From IMG/VR virus record IMGVR_UViG_3300010885_046521, positions 1 through 29,179 of that record: a stretch of 29,179 bases of DNA, one strand, 5' to 3'. The translations under genes and the position numbers were made by a program. The notes under the pieces are model-generated. The model worked only from the letters and a program-made list of their open reading frames with translations. It was not told the origin of the DNA and did no database searches. Origin of the DNA: a virus. This document shows positions 1-6,304 of this stretch, one piece after another. Every line of letters begins with the position of its first letter. Position 1 is the stretch's first letter.

Positions 1-81
1 AGCCTAACGGGGTCGGGGGAGGGGCCGGTCAGTATACACGACTTTCCGGCCCATTCTCCCCACTTCCTGTCGCCTTACGGA
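1..81. other. Non-coding junction region upstream of the terminase genes; candidate cos/pac region
   Basis: No gene is seen here. Together with 29117-29179 it forms the only gap between the 117-aa gene and the small terminase gene if the map is circular. Its first 11 bases (agcctaacggg) are repeated as the last 11 of the window. It holds a long imperfect hairpin (16-61). Packaging sites of tailed phages commonly lie beside or inside the small terminase gene, so this is the natural place to look for a cos or pac site. That role is inferred from position only. Confidence 0.4.
16..61. repeat. Large interrupted hairpin with a TATACT in its loop
   Basis: GGGGAG+GGGCCGG (16-28) pairs with CCGGCCC (46-52) and, after a 3-base bulge, CTCCCC (56-61), giving 13 base pairs. 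The 17-base loop contains TATACT on the minus strand (31-36), which resembles a -10 box; no good -35 is seen 16-18 bases upstream of it. It could end the transcript of the 117-aa gene, protect RNA ends, be part of a packaging site, or mark a promoter. The sequence does not decide between these. Confidence 0.5.
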
Positions 82-435
82 CTAGAGCTCGCCCTCTTCA
101 AGGATGATCTCGCAGTTGACAGACGTATGCGAGGCCGAAAACACGAACAGCTTCGCCGCCATCGCGAGCCCGGTCATTCCGTTTTTACCTCGAAGCACAA
201 CCAGCGGGTCTTGAACCGTGAAGAACTGCGTGGCAGGACTCGTGCCGCCATCGGTCAACGTCTGGTCTGCGCTGAATGCCAGGTTCTTAGACGCCTTGTC
301 CCTGTTGTGGAGCGTCACCTTGAGCGGCATGTTTGCCGGCAGGATGATCTCACGGCACAGGCCGGAGCTAGCCGGCGTCTGCGTGTGAGCGACGAACGGA
401 AGGACGGAGACAGATGACAGGTCGAGAGCTGGCAT
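82..435 (-). CDS. Hypothetical protein, possible virion beta-sandwich protein
   Basis: A 117-aa protein beginning MPALDLSSVS, with a good ribosome site (AAGAGGT) just upstream of the ATG. The sequence is rich in alternating hydrophobic and polar residues (VTLHNRDKAS, LFVFSASHTS) with no clear membrane span or signal peptide, and looks like an all-beta protein; the tail is acidic (EEGEL). I do not recognise a family with certainty. It is the last leftward gene before the terminase pair across the circular junction, so a minor head or decoration protein is one possibility. It lies 32 bases after the 132-aa gene and is probably in the same transcript. Confidence 0.7.
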   Translation of the reverse strand: MPALDLSSVSVLPFVAHTQTPASSGLCREIILPANMPLKVTLHNRDKASKNLAFSADQTLTDGGTSPATQFFTVQDPLVVLRGKNGMTGLAMAAKLFVFSASHTSVNCEIILEEGEL

Positions 436-467
436 GCTTACCTCTTGTGGCTGACGTTAGGCGGGCG

Positions 468-866
468 TTAGTTCTGTCCGTTGCCGTGGCGCTTGAATGC
501 TGCACTAGCAGCAAGGAAGCCCGCTAGCTGCGCGTCTTGGTACGCTTCGTGAGTAGCCTCACTCGCGAGGTTTAGCTTGGGCTTGGTTCGATGCACGCCA
601 CCATTCAGCGCGAGGTCGATAGCCCATCGCACGTCTACTGCTTCGGCGTCCGTAGTTAGCGAGTTGCCGCCGTCAAAGACGAGCTGGGTAAGCTTCTCGC
701 CCTTGTAATACCCTGGATTGAGCTTCACCCAGAGCACCTTGTCAGCTCGGACCCATGCCCATCCGGCATCGTCCGACTCGTCAGGGTCTCCCTCGCCAAC
801 CCATATGGCGAACATGTGCGACCCGCCCGAGCTGTCTTGATACCCGCGAACGTATTCGCTCGCCAT
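468..866 (-). CDS. Hypothetical protein
   Basis: A 132-aa soluble protein whose ATG overlaps the SSB stop (TAATG arrangement), so it is likely co-translated with SSB. The N-terminal half is acidic and aromatic-rich (GEGDPDESDDAGWAWVRADKVLW). The C-terminal half looks helical and ends in basic and amide residues. No catalytic motif, zinc site or membrane span is visible. Its position directly behind SSB suggests a role in DNA metabolism or its control, but this is context only. Confidence 0.75.
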   Translation of the reverse strand: MASEYVRGYQDSSGGSHMFAIWVGEGDPDESDDAGWAWVRADKVLWVKLNPGYYKGEKLTQLVFDGGNSLTTDAEAVDVRWAIDLALNGGVHRTKPKLNLASEATHEAYQDAQLAGFLAASAAFKRHGNGQN

Positions 867-1252
867 TAGTAGAGGTTCCCATAGCCCAGATCGTCGCCCT
901 GGGTCGCGGGCTTCTCGCTGTTGCCGCCAGCCACTCCCAGGAAGCGCACAGTCTCGGCGACTACCTCCGTGGTGTAGCGGTCCTTGCCGTCCTTATCGGT
1001 CCACTTGCGCGTGGCCAGCCGGCCCTCGACGTAGACCTGTCGGCCCTTGGCCAGGTACTTACCGCACGCTTCGGCCTGCTTTCCCCAGACGACGACGGTA
1101 TGCCACTCGGTGGCTTCCTGCCGGTTGCCCTCGCGGTCCTTGTAGCTGGACGTGGTAGCCATGCGCAGTTGCGCAACGGACTGCCCGCTGGGCGTGGACT
1201 TCGTTTCGGGGTCTTGCCCGAGGTTGCCCACGAGCGTCACACGGTTGATCAT
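866..1252 (-). CDS. ssb: Single-stranded DNA-binding protein (SSB)
   Basis: A 128-aa bacterial-type SSB. Residues 1-110 form the OB fold: the start [16 protein letters not shown], the core around [15 protein letters not shown] and the strand [18 protein letters not shown] are family hallmarks. It should coat single-stranded DNA during phage replication and recombination. The linker is very short and the protein ends [10 protein letters not shown], without the acidic DDIPF-like tip that cellular SSBs use to recruit partners. Its ATG overlaps the stop of the 78-aa gene (ATGA), and it follows the replication initiator by one small gene, so it belongs to the replication operon. Confidence 0.95.
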   Translation of the reverse strand: MINRVTLVGNLGQDPETKSTPSGQSVAQLRMATTSSYKDREGNRQEATEWHTVVVWGKQAEACGKYLAKGRQVYVEGRLATRKWTDKDGKDRYTTEVVAETVRFLGVAGGNSEKPATQGDDLGYGNLY

Positions 1253-1485
1253 CGTTCCTTCTCCTTCTTCGGTTTGAGCCCGAGCCTTTGCGCGGGCGGC
1301 ACATCGCCGTAGGGCGTGCGCCTTTGTGTGGACACGTAGCCCGAACAGCTAGGCGCGTCAGCGTAGACCCGCGCGAGGCCGTCAGGCGTGGGGCTCGCCC
1401 ACTCGGCAAGCCATGCGGCGGCGCTGTCGTATGGCGACGTGCAGGTACGTTCCCAGCGGCGACAGGTGAGGCAGTCGCCGGTCAT
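1249..1485 (-). CDS. Small hypothetical protein with N-terminal cysteines
   Basis: A 78-aa protein that overlaps the end of the initiator gene (ATGA) and the start of ssb (ATGA), which strongly supports translation. The start [15 protein letters not shown] carries three cysteines in a C-x2-C-x6-C pattern, with a fourth near residue 47 (PSCSGY), so a small metal-binding fold is possible. The end is strongly basic (KPKKEKER). No family is recognised. A helper of replication initiation is a guess from position only. Confidence 0.75.
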   Translation of the reverse strand: MTGDCLTCRRWERTCTSPYDSAAAWLAEWASPTPDGLARVYADAPSCSGYVSTQRRTPYGDVPPAQRLGLKPKKEKER

Positions 1486-2450
1486 GCCGTTCGCCTGGAA
1501 GCCGCGGCTTCTTGCTCAGGCGTGAGCCAGCCCAGGGCGCGAAGCTCTGCCAGGTGATCGGCCTGGACCTCCAGCGGAGGCGGCGGTGCTGGGCTGGCCG
1601 CGACGGCCTCCTCCCGTTCCAGCATGCGCCTAGCCTCACGAGGCCGTATACCGATGTCCCGCGCGAGCTGGCGCACCAGGTCTGCTCTTGAGGCGCTCGG
1701 CAGTTCCGCAGGCAGGACAGGCGCGGCCACCTGGGCAGGCGCTGGCGCAGTTGGCCTCGCAAAGCGCGAACCCGGAGGCAGCTTCGCTCCCCTCATGCGC
1801 TCCGGAAGTTCAAACCCCGAAGGGCTCCCCTTCTGTTCCCCCCTGCTTGCAGGGGGGCTAGGGGGGTCGCTTGGCTCTGCTCGGTTCTGCTCGCTGTGGG
1901 GGTAAGGGGGATCTTCTGTACCTTCGGTGTAATCTCTGTGTAATGGGGGGACCGATTTGGCCCCCTCCCTGGGGACCGATTTGGCCCCCTCCCTGGGGAC
2001 TGCCTCGTGGGAGGGAGGGGACCGATTTGGCCCCCTCTGAGGGGACCGATTTAGCCCCCTCCCCCCTGGGGGGTGGGGACCGATTTGGCCCCCTCCCTCG
2101 TCTAGGGTGGGGACCGATTTTGCCCCCTCCCCCTGCAGCTCCACAGACGCCGGAATGGTGAGCCGGTAATGGCTCGCCGTCTGCCCCGCGCCTCGCGTGA
2201 CCTCGACTAGCCCGCCGGCCTCCAGGCGCTTGACGGCTTCCGGGATGTGGTCGCGAGCGATCCCCGTGTCTCTGGCGAGCGCCGCCATTCCCCAAGACCA
2301 GCCGTCGCGCTTCGCGTTGTAGCGCGAGAGCAGCACGAGGTAGACGCGCAGCGCCCGGAGCGGCAGGGCCTGGACCTCTTCGCATGCCGCGAGCTGGATG
2401 GGCACAATCCCAAAGGCGCCGCCGAGAAGACCGATGCTGCGCCGCCTCAC
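1482..2450 (-). CDS. Replication initiator-like protein with N-terminal winged helix and internal iterons
   Basis: A 322-aa protein starting at a GTG that overlaps the stop of the preceding small gene (GTGA). Residues about 25-105 look like a winged helix (LPLRALRVYLVLLSRYN, MAALARDTGIARDHIPEAVKRL, then a GLVEVTRG wing), as in phage and plasmid initiators. Residues about 107-190 are low-complexity and encoded by six 19-bp DNA repeats. A proline-rich linker follows, then a helical C-terminal part (ADLVRQLARDIGIRPREARRML). An initiator gene carrying its own origin repeats is the lambda O arrangement, with SSB downstream. The protein probably binds the repeats and loads host helicase. No helicase gene was seen in the window. 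Confidence 0.8.
   Translation of the reverse strand: MRRRSIGLLGGAFGIVPIQLAACEEVQALPLRALRVYLVLLSRYNAKRDGWSWGMAALARDTGIARDHIPEAVKRLEAGGLVEVTRGAGQTASHYRLTIPASVELQGEGAKSVPTLDEGGGQIGPHPPGGRGLNRSPQRGPNRSPPSHEAVPREGAKSVPREGAKSVPPLHRDYTEGTEDPPYPHSEQNRAEPSDPPSPPASRGEQKGSPSGFELPERMRGAKLPPGSRFARPTAPAPAQVAAPVLPAELPSASRADLVRQLARDIGIRPREARRMLEREEAVAASPAPPPPLEVQADHLAELRALGWLTPEQEAAASRRTA
1947..2127. repeat. Six iteron-like 19-bp repeats; candidate replication origin
   Basis: On the plus strand GGGGACCGATTTGGCCCCC occurs at 1947-1965, 1971-1989, 2017-2035 and 2075-2093; one-base variants are at 2041-2059 (TTTAG) and 2109-2127 (TTTTG). Starts are spaced 24, 46, 24, 34 and 34 bp. Each unit is an imperfect palindrome (GGGGACC against GGCCCCC). 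The peptide encoded differs with reading phase (GAKSVP, GGQIGP, LNRSP, PNRSP), so the DNA rather than the protein is conserved. A less GC-rich stretch with two GTGTAAT repeats 11 bp apart (1927-1944) borders the array on the side downstream in the gene, the place of the A+T-rich unwinding region in lambda ori. Confidence 0.85.
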
Positions 2451-2611
2451 CTCCCACCTTCCCGCAGCCGGCGCCGAAGGGCCGCATGCTCCCGCTCCTG
2501 ATCGCGCACCTCGCGCAGGGCTCGGTCGAGGTTTGCCTTCGTGATGCGCAGCTCTTCGCGCAGGCGCGCAAGTTCAGCAGATGCGCCACATGCGCACGTT
2601 TCGGTTTCCAT
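2447..2611 (-). CDS. Small coiled-coil protein upstream of the initiator
   Basis: A 54-aa frame starting METETCACGASAELARL and ending RRRLREGGR; its TGA overlaps the GTG of the initiator gene (GTGA), which supports translation and coupling. After a cysteine pair (C6, C8) nearly the whole protein is one charged amphipathic helix likely to form a coiled coil. The ribosome site is weak. It could regulate or partner the initiator; no family is recognised. It is the first gene after the tandem hairpins and so the likely first gene of the replication operon. Confidence 0.6.
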   Translation of the reverse strand: METETCACGASAELARLREELRITKANLDRALREVRDQEREHAALRRRLREGGR

Positions 2612-2640
2612 GATGTCTCGCAGGCCATCGCAGGGGAAAT

Positions 2641-2681
2641 GCGGGGGGCTTGATGCCCCCCGCTACGGGTAGCTAGCCCGT
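2641..2681. terminator. Tandem hairpins between the virion-like gene and the replication genes
   Basis: GCGGGGGGC (2641-2649) and GCCCCCCGC (2655-2663) form a perfect 9-bp stem with a 5-base loop. Next to it ACGGG (2665-2669) pairs with CCCGT (2677-2681). On the leftward transcript the strong stem is followed by ATTTCCCC, a short T run. It probably stops transcription leaving the 195-aa gene, or acts as a leader or attenuator for the replication genes. Confidence 0.65.
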
Positions 2682-2700
2682 GTCCTGCGAGGACGTGAAC

Positions 2701-2728
2701 AGACTAACGCCCACTCACGCCCCGTCAA
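2701..2728 (-). promoter_or_regulatory. Candidate leftward promoter for the replication operon
   Basis: On the minus strand TTGACG (2728-2723) is followed after 16 bases by TAGTCT (2706-2701). The -35 is a 5/6 match to the sigma-70 consensus, the -10 only 3/6. It lies just behind the 195-aa gene, and the first coding start to its left is at 2611. The tandem hairpins would lie in the leader of its transcript. Confidence 0.35.
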
Positions 2729-2736
2729 CAGACGGT

Positions 2737-3324
2737 CTAGCCGATGATCTCGACGGTCATGGCGTCGAGGCGCGCCACGTTACCGGCGTTCGCCACCGAC
2801 CAGGTGCCGATCAGGTCGAGCACGTTCGCGGCGGTCGTGTCAACCGTGACGCTCGCCGTGCCCACGACCTCGGCGCCAGCCACGTAGCCACCCGCGGCGG
2901 CAAAGAGGTGCTCGCTCGCCGCACGCACGGCGCCAGAGGCACCCGTGCTACGCACGAGGATGTCCGCGCGAAGGTGGAACACGTCGCTCGTGGCCGGGTC
3001 GCGCGCAGCGATCGTGGTGATGGTCGCCGACCCGAGCTTCAGCACCACGCCGAAGGTGTCCGTGCTGTTCTGCCCGGTGATCGTGCCGAGGGCCATGACG
3101 CGAATGTGCGTGCCCGCGGTGAGCGAGCCCGCCGGGAGGCTGACGCTACCGAACGAGGTGGCGGCGGTCGTGTTCTGCACGAGCGAGCTCTGCACGGCGT
3201 AGATCTGCCCGCCGACCTTCGCGGCTGGGTGGCCGGTCACGTCGCGCTTCGTGGTGATCACGCCATTGACGGCGGCGTCGTGCTCGAGGGAGCGAGACTG
3301 CATGAGTTCGGCAAGCTTGGACAT
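2737..3324 (-). CDS. Virion-like beta-rich protein (fibre or head decoration type) inside the early region
   Basis: A 195-aa protein. Residues 1-40 are helical (MSKLAELMQSRSLEHDAAVNGVI); the rest is Ala/Thr/Val/Gly-rich with many short beta strands. It ends in a segment like those at the tips of phage fibres and decoration proteins (NVLDLIGTWSVANAGNVARLDAMTVEIIG). No cysteine, membrane span or catalytic motif is visible. I infer a virion protein from composition and the C-terminal pattern, not from a firm family match. It lies between DNA-metabolism genes, flanked by strong hairpins on both sides, with a possible promoter of its own, so it may be expressed separately from its neighbours. Confidence 0.7.
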   Translation of the reverse strand: MSKLAELMQSRSLEHDAAVNGVITTKRDVTGHPAAKVGGQIYAVQSSLVQNTTAATSFGSVSLPAGSLTAGTHIRVMALGTITGQNSTDTFGVVLKLGSATITTIAARDPATSDVFHLRADILVRSTGASGAVRAASEHLFAAAGGYVAGAEVVGTASVTVDTTAANVLDLIGTWSVANAGNVARLDAMTVEIIG

Positions 3325-3342
3325 CTGGGGACTCCTGTGGGA

Positions 3343-3374
3343 CGGGTGCGCGCTGAGGATAGCACGCGCACCCG
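3343..3374. promoter_or_regulatory. Perfect 10-bp hairpin with an extended -10-like loop
   Basis: CGGGTGCGCG (3343-3352) pairs perfectly with CGCGCACCCG (3365-3374). On the minus strand the loop reads TGCTATCCT, an extended -10 pattern (TGn plus TATCCT at 3361-3356), with only a poor -35 upstream. It sits between the multi-HTH gene and the 195-aa gene. It could end the former transcript, start the latter, or both. Confidence 0.45.
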
Positions 3375-3384
3375 CCGAGGTGTA

Positions 3385-4116
3385 CTAGGCCGCTTCAACC
3401 CTCTGTCGCCGCTGACGCAGCTGCAGCCGACGCTCCGTCAGGGCGCGCATGCGGTCGGCCTCCAAGGGCTTACGGCTGTACTTCAGCGGAGGGAGCCCGC
3501 TGCGCTTGATGTAGAGGCGTAGGCCGCTCCCGAACGAGTCCGGGTCGCAGTCGAGTCCCAGCAACCACACGATCTCGCGGAACCGCCAGCCCTCACGCGC
3601 CAGCATGTAGCGCGTGGCCCAATCCTGGCAGCGGTTGGCCCCGCCGCGCTTCCGCATGTTGACGCCATCCTTGACCAGCCGTGCGTACACAGAGCGCGCC
3701 GTGTGGCCCATGCGCGCCCCGATCTCGCTGCACGTCATGCCCGAACGGTACATGTTTGCCGCTCGTCGCGCCTCTGAGGTCCGCCACATGTGCGCGTGAG
3801 ACAGCGAGAGGCCGTGCAGATGCACCCAGGCCAGCACGCCATCCCGCGTTCTTCCGATGGCCTTGCCGATCTCCCTGGCCGTCGCGCCCTCTTCGACCAT
3901 GCGCGTAACGGTAGCGCGCTCTTCGTCAGTCCAGGCGCGGACAACGCCGGAGCGCAGCGGGAGCCCGAGGCGCTTAGCTGCCTTGCCTGTGGCTCCACGC
4001 AAGCTCCTCCAGGGGCCGGCGTAGTCTGTGAGCTCGGCGATGCTGGCCCAGCTGGCGCCCTCGTTCCACATTTCGATACGTCGCACCGCCAGGGCGATCC
4101 TCGCCGACTTATCCAT
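3385..4116 (-). CDS. Multi-HTH DNA-binding protein with a GcrA-like segment
   Basis: A 243-aa protein from the preferred ATG, which has GAGG six bases upstream; an ATG four codons earlier (4128) has no ribosome site. Four homeodomain-like helix-turn-helix units are visible, at about residues 8-53, 62-103, 115-152 and 167-207. The second (WTDEER ... EGATAREIGKAIGRTRDGVLAWVHLHGL) follows the spacing of the GcrA family, whose members bind methylated promoter DNA in alphaproteobacteria. The third reads SGMTCSEIGARMGHTARSVYARL. The C-terminus is a basic helix. It overlaps the methyltransferase stop by 8 bases, so the two are probably made together. It could be a regulator or a sequence-specific nuclease accessory; no nuclease motif is visible. 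Confidence 0.75.
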   Translation of the reverse strand: MDKSARIALAVRRIEMWNEGASWASIAELTDYAGPWRSLRGATGKAAKRLGLPLRSGVVRAWTDEERATVTRMVEEGATAREIGKAIGRTRDGVLAWVHLHGLSLSHAHMWRTSEARRAANMYRSGMTCSEIGARMGHTARSVYARLVKDGVNMRKRGGANRCQDWATRYMLAREGWRFREIVWLLGLDCDPDSFGSGLRLYIKRSGLPPLKYSRKPLEADRMRALTERRLQLRQRRQRVEAA

Positions 4117-5209
4117 AGTCGGCCTCATGGGCGAAGAGCGGCCCGAGCGTGTATCGGATGCGGGCTAGCGCGATCTCGGCATACTCCGGCGACAGCTCGC
4201 AGCCGATGAAGCGCATGCCCTCCAGCATCGCCGCGCGTCCTGTCGAGCCTGAACCCGTGAATGGATCTAGCACCGTCCCACCTGGTGGCGTGACCATGCG
4301 CACGAGGTAGCGCATCAGTTCGGTAGGCTTCACCGTGGGATGTACATTCACGAGATCTGTAGCCGTTCTGCTCGCGCCTGCTCTCGGTGACTTTGTTCCG
4401 GCGCTGCCATCCTCACGTCCAACGGCCTGTGCGCCTGTGCGCCTAGGCAAATCTCCAAGCGCCTCCTCCCTGTCATCCCGTCCAGCCTTCGGCGTGTAGA
4501 AGAAGCGCGCCGCATCCCGCAGGCCATCGGTCGCTTCGTCGCTGCCATCGTGGATGAAGTTCGCGGGCCAGCGATCGCCATCCGCTCGGCACCCATCCAC
4601 ATTGATCGCCCCCGTCCCATGCCGCAGCACGTTCGCCGCGACCGTGCCGACCAGCGGCTTACGCGCAAGGCAGATCGGCTCGTGCGCGGGCTTTAGGGCC
4701 GTGCCCCATCCGGCCCATCGGCGGGCGTCGTCGGTGGCGGGGGCGGTGAGCGGTTCGGGCTGATTTCTAGTTCCGTCTGGGCCACCGCCAACGGTAAAAG
4801 TGTTTCCGCCGGGGCCGTTTGGATAACGCTCCGCGTGCTTCACCCCAACCACCTCCCTCTGAGCCCCCGCCGCCTTGTCGATGGCCTTCGACACGTCCAA
4901 CGACTTCGGGAACCCCGACCCGTAGACCCACATGATCTGGTCCCGGATCTCGAACCCGGCGTCCTCGATCGCGCAGGTCATGCGATGGTACGTGCGCGAG
5001 CCCGAGAAGGCGAGCAGATGCCCGCCTGGCTTGAGCACGCGCAGGGCCTGACGCCATACGTCCACGTCATAGGCGATACCTGACGCATCCCAGCCCTTGC
5101 CCATGAAACCCAATTCATAGGGCGGGTCGCAGACGACAGCGTCCACGGACGCATCCGGAAGCGTGCGCATCATGTCTCGGCAGTCGCCGACGAGGATACG
5201 CGCCCTCAC
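4109..5209 (-). CDS. Orphan site-specific DNA methyltransferase (N6-adenine or N4-cytosine)
   Basis: A 366-aa enzyme that transfers a methyl group from S-adenosylmethionine to an amino group of A or C in DNA. The catalytic motif IV DPPY is at 28-31 and the SAM-binding motif DPFTGSGSTG at 315-324, preceded by HPTVKP (290-295). This catalytic-first order is the beta class. The middle (about 105-285) holds the likely target-recognition part. The chosen GTG overlaps the RusA stop (GTGA); a longer frame to 5296 would run into rusA and lacks support. No restriction enzyme lies nearby, so it may protect phage DNA or mark it for its HTH neighbour. The base and site methylated cannot be read from the sequence. 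Confidence 0.93.
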   Translation of the reverse strand: MRARILVGDCRDMMRTLPDASVDAVVCDPPYELGFMGKGWDASGIAYDVDVWRQALRVLKPGGHLLAFSGSRTYHRMTCAIEDAGFEIRDQIMWVYGSGFPKSLDVSKAIDKAAGAQREVVGVKHAERYPNGPGGNTFTVGGGPDGTRNQPEPLTAPATDDARRWAGWGTALKPAHEPICLARKPLVGTVAANVLRHGTGAINVDGCRADGDRWPANFIHDGSDEATDGLRDAARFFYTPKAGRDDREEALGDLPRRTGAQAVGREDGSAGTKSPRAGASRTATDLVNVHPTVKPTELMRYLVRMVTPPGGTVLDPFTGSGSTGRAAMLEGMRFIGCELSPEYAEIALARIRYTLGPLFAHEADYG

Positions 5210-5667
5210 GGCACTACCTCGCGCACAGTCACCTCGACGCATGGGCGCATGCCGCCGAATGCATAGAACGATGCCGCGGCAATGCTGACGACGCACCGAT
5301 CGTTGGTGAGCACGCCCCCGATCTGCATCGCGTCGAGCACGATCTTCACGACGTTATCCAGGTCATGACGTGTCGTTGCTGGGAGTGTAATGTCCTCCCC
5401 TGCGCGGAACGTGCGCCAGCGGCGCGCATCGCACCATTTCGGGCGAGCCTTTGGGGCGGCGTGGTAGGCCGTGACTTCGACCTCCACAAGAGGGCAGCCC
5501 ACGTCTATAGCGGGCGCGTCCCCATGGGCCTCGCGCAGCTGGAAAGCTGCCTCATGCTCCCAGGCGCGCGTAGTCTCCGGCGTGCGGGCGGTGCCCGTCG
5601 CGCGTGTGAAGACAGGCCGGCCCTTGCCGCGTGGCTCCAGGTGGATCGTGTAGCGGCGCTCGATCAT
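5206..5667 (-). CDS. rusA: RusA-type Holliday junction resolvase
   Basis: A 153-aa endonuclease of the RusA family, which cuts four-way DNA junctions as a dimer using Mg2+. The N-terminal GKGRPVFTR (14-22) and the acidic stretch DLDNVVKIVLDAM (102-114) followed by ND (122-123) match the family motif P-D-x-D-N-L...L-D-x-L...D-D. The length is normal. The start is the ATG in the overlap with the preceding gene; an upstream start at 5721 would lie inside that gene. It probably resolves recombination intermediates or debranches DNA before packaging, together with the ERF annealase and SSB. Confidence 0.93.
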   Translation of the reverse strand: MIERRYTIHLEPRGKGRPVFTRATGTARTPETTRAWEHEAAFQLREAHGDAPAIDVGCPLVEVEVTAYHAAPKARPKWCDARRWRTFRAGEDITLPATTRHDLDNVVKIVLDAMQIGGVLTNDRCVVSIAAASFYAFGGMRPCVEVTVREVVP

Positions 5668-5960
5668 CGCTCCCCCTCGCGGCGGTGCTCGCCGCGTTCG
5701 ATGGCGTCTGCGAGTGGGCACCCCCTCGGGCGGAAATTGGTAGTCTCAGCCTCAGACCGCAGCCATGCCACCACAGCGGCGCGCTCCTGCGCCACTTCAC
5801 GGCGCAAGGTGTCCACCTCTGCAAGCAAAGCTCGTAGGCCGCGGTTGACTTCCTGTTCGATGTCCAGGGCGTCGATAAGCTCCAAAACTACCGGCGCGAC
5901 ATGGATCCCCTTGGTGGCCTTCTCGGCAATGCGTGCGCGCAGCTCTGCAAGGTCGATCAT
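5664..5960 (-). CDS. Hypothetical coiled-coil protein
   Basis: A 98-aa protein, MIDLAELRAR... to ...RREGER, whose start and stop both overlap the neighbouring genes (ATGA), supporting translation. Residues about 35-75 (VNRGLRALLAEVDTLRREVAQERAAVVAWL) form a strong amphipathic helix likely to be a coiled coil. Similar short proteins are common between repressor and recombination genes in phages, and their roles are mostly unknown. No family is recognised. Confidence 0.75.
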   Translation of the reverse strand: MIDLAELRARIAEKATKGIHVAPVVLELIDALDIEQEVNRGLRALLAEVDTLRREVAQERAAVVAWLRSEAETTNFRPRGCPLADAIERGEHRREGER

Positions 5961-6178
5961 GCGTCCACCATTCCCGCCCGAACGGCGGCGTTGAATGCCT
6001 TGGTCATGCCGACTTCCGCAGTTGGCGCACGCCCTCGCACGTCGTCACGAGGCGTCGGGGCGTTGTACTCCCAGGCCCATTCGCCAGACGCCAGCCGCTC
6101 CACGATAAGCAGCGCACGCGAGGCGGGCAGCTCCAGCACGAAGCGCCCGCGGCGCTCACTCCAGGTCACAACCTTCAT
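5957..6178 (-). CDS. Hypothetical protein
   Basis: A 73-aa protein starting MKVVTWSERRGRF. The ATG overlaps the stop of the 39-aa membrane protein (ATGA) and the stop overlaps the next start, so it is coupled on both sides. A longer frame from 6208 would run into the upstream gene. The N-terminal half looks like short beta strands (FVLELPASRALLIVERL). No recognised domain. It belongs to the leftward early operon behind the repressor. Confidence 0.7.
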   Translation of the reverse strand: MKVVTWSERRGRFVLELPASRALLIVERLASGEWAWEYNAPTPRDDVRGRAPTAEVGMTKAFNAAVRAGMVDA

Positions 6179-6294
6179 CGGGCGTCCCCCTTCGCGAGCG
6201 GGATGCAAGCGACGGCGACCAGCCAGAGGAGGCCACCGATGGCGAGCGTGGGGTTGCTGTCGAGGAAGGCGTTGAAAGCGTGAAGGGTAGACAT
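6175..6294 (-). CDS. Small predicted membrane protein (39 aa)
   Basis: The frame begins MSTLHAFNAFLDSNP and has a very good ribosome site (AAGGAG six bases before the ATG). Residues about 17-34 (LAIGGLLWLVAVACIPLA) form one membrane span, followed by a short charged tail. It ends in an ATGA overlap with the next gene. The signals at both ends make it a convincing gene despite its size. Function unknown; small early membrane proteins of phages often act in superinfection exclusion or alter the host membrane, but nothing here proves that. Confidence 0.65.
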   Translation of the reverse strand: MSTLHAFNAFLDSNPTLAIGGLLWLVAVACIPLAKGDAR

Positions 6295-6304
6295 TCGGAA
6301 CTCC

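Noticed and set aside
1945-2130. CRISPR array
   Set aside because: Repeats are 19 bp with very short, unequal and partly repetitive gaps, and they lie in a coding region without cas genes.
1858-2628. 256-aa leftward frame over the iteron region
   Set aside because: It is a shifted reading of the initiator gene and the small coiled-coil gene, its composition is low-complexity, and it lacks the start overlaps that support the chosen frames.
4109-5296. Longer 395-aa methyltransferase start
   Set aside because: The extra 29 residues overlap rusA, are Arg/Cys-rich and lack a ribosome site; the GTG in the GTGA overlap is better.
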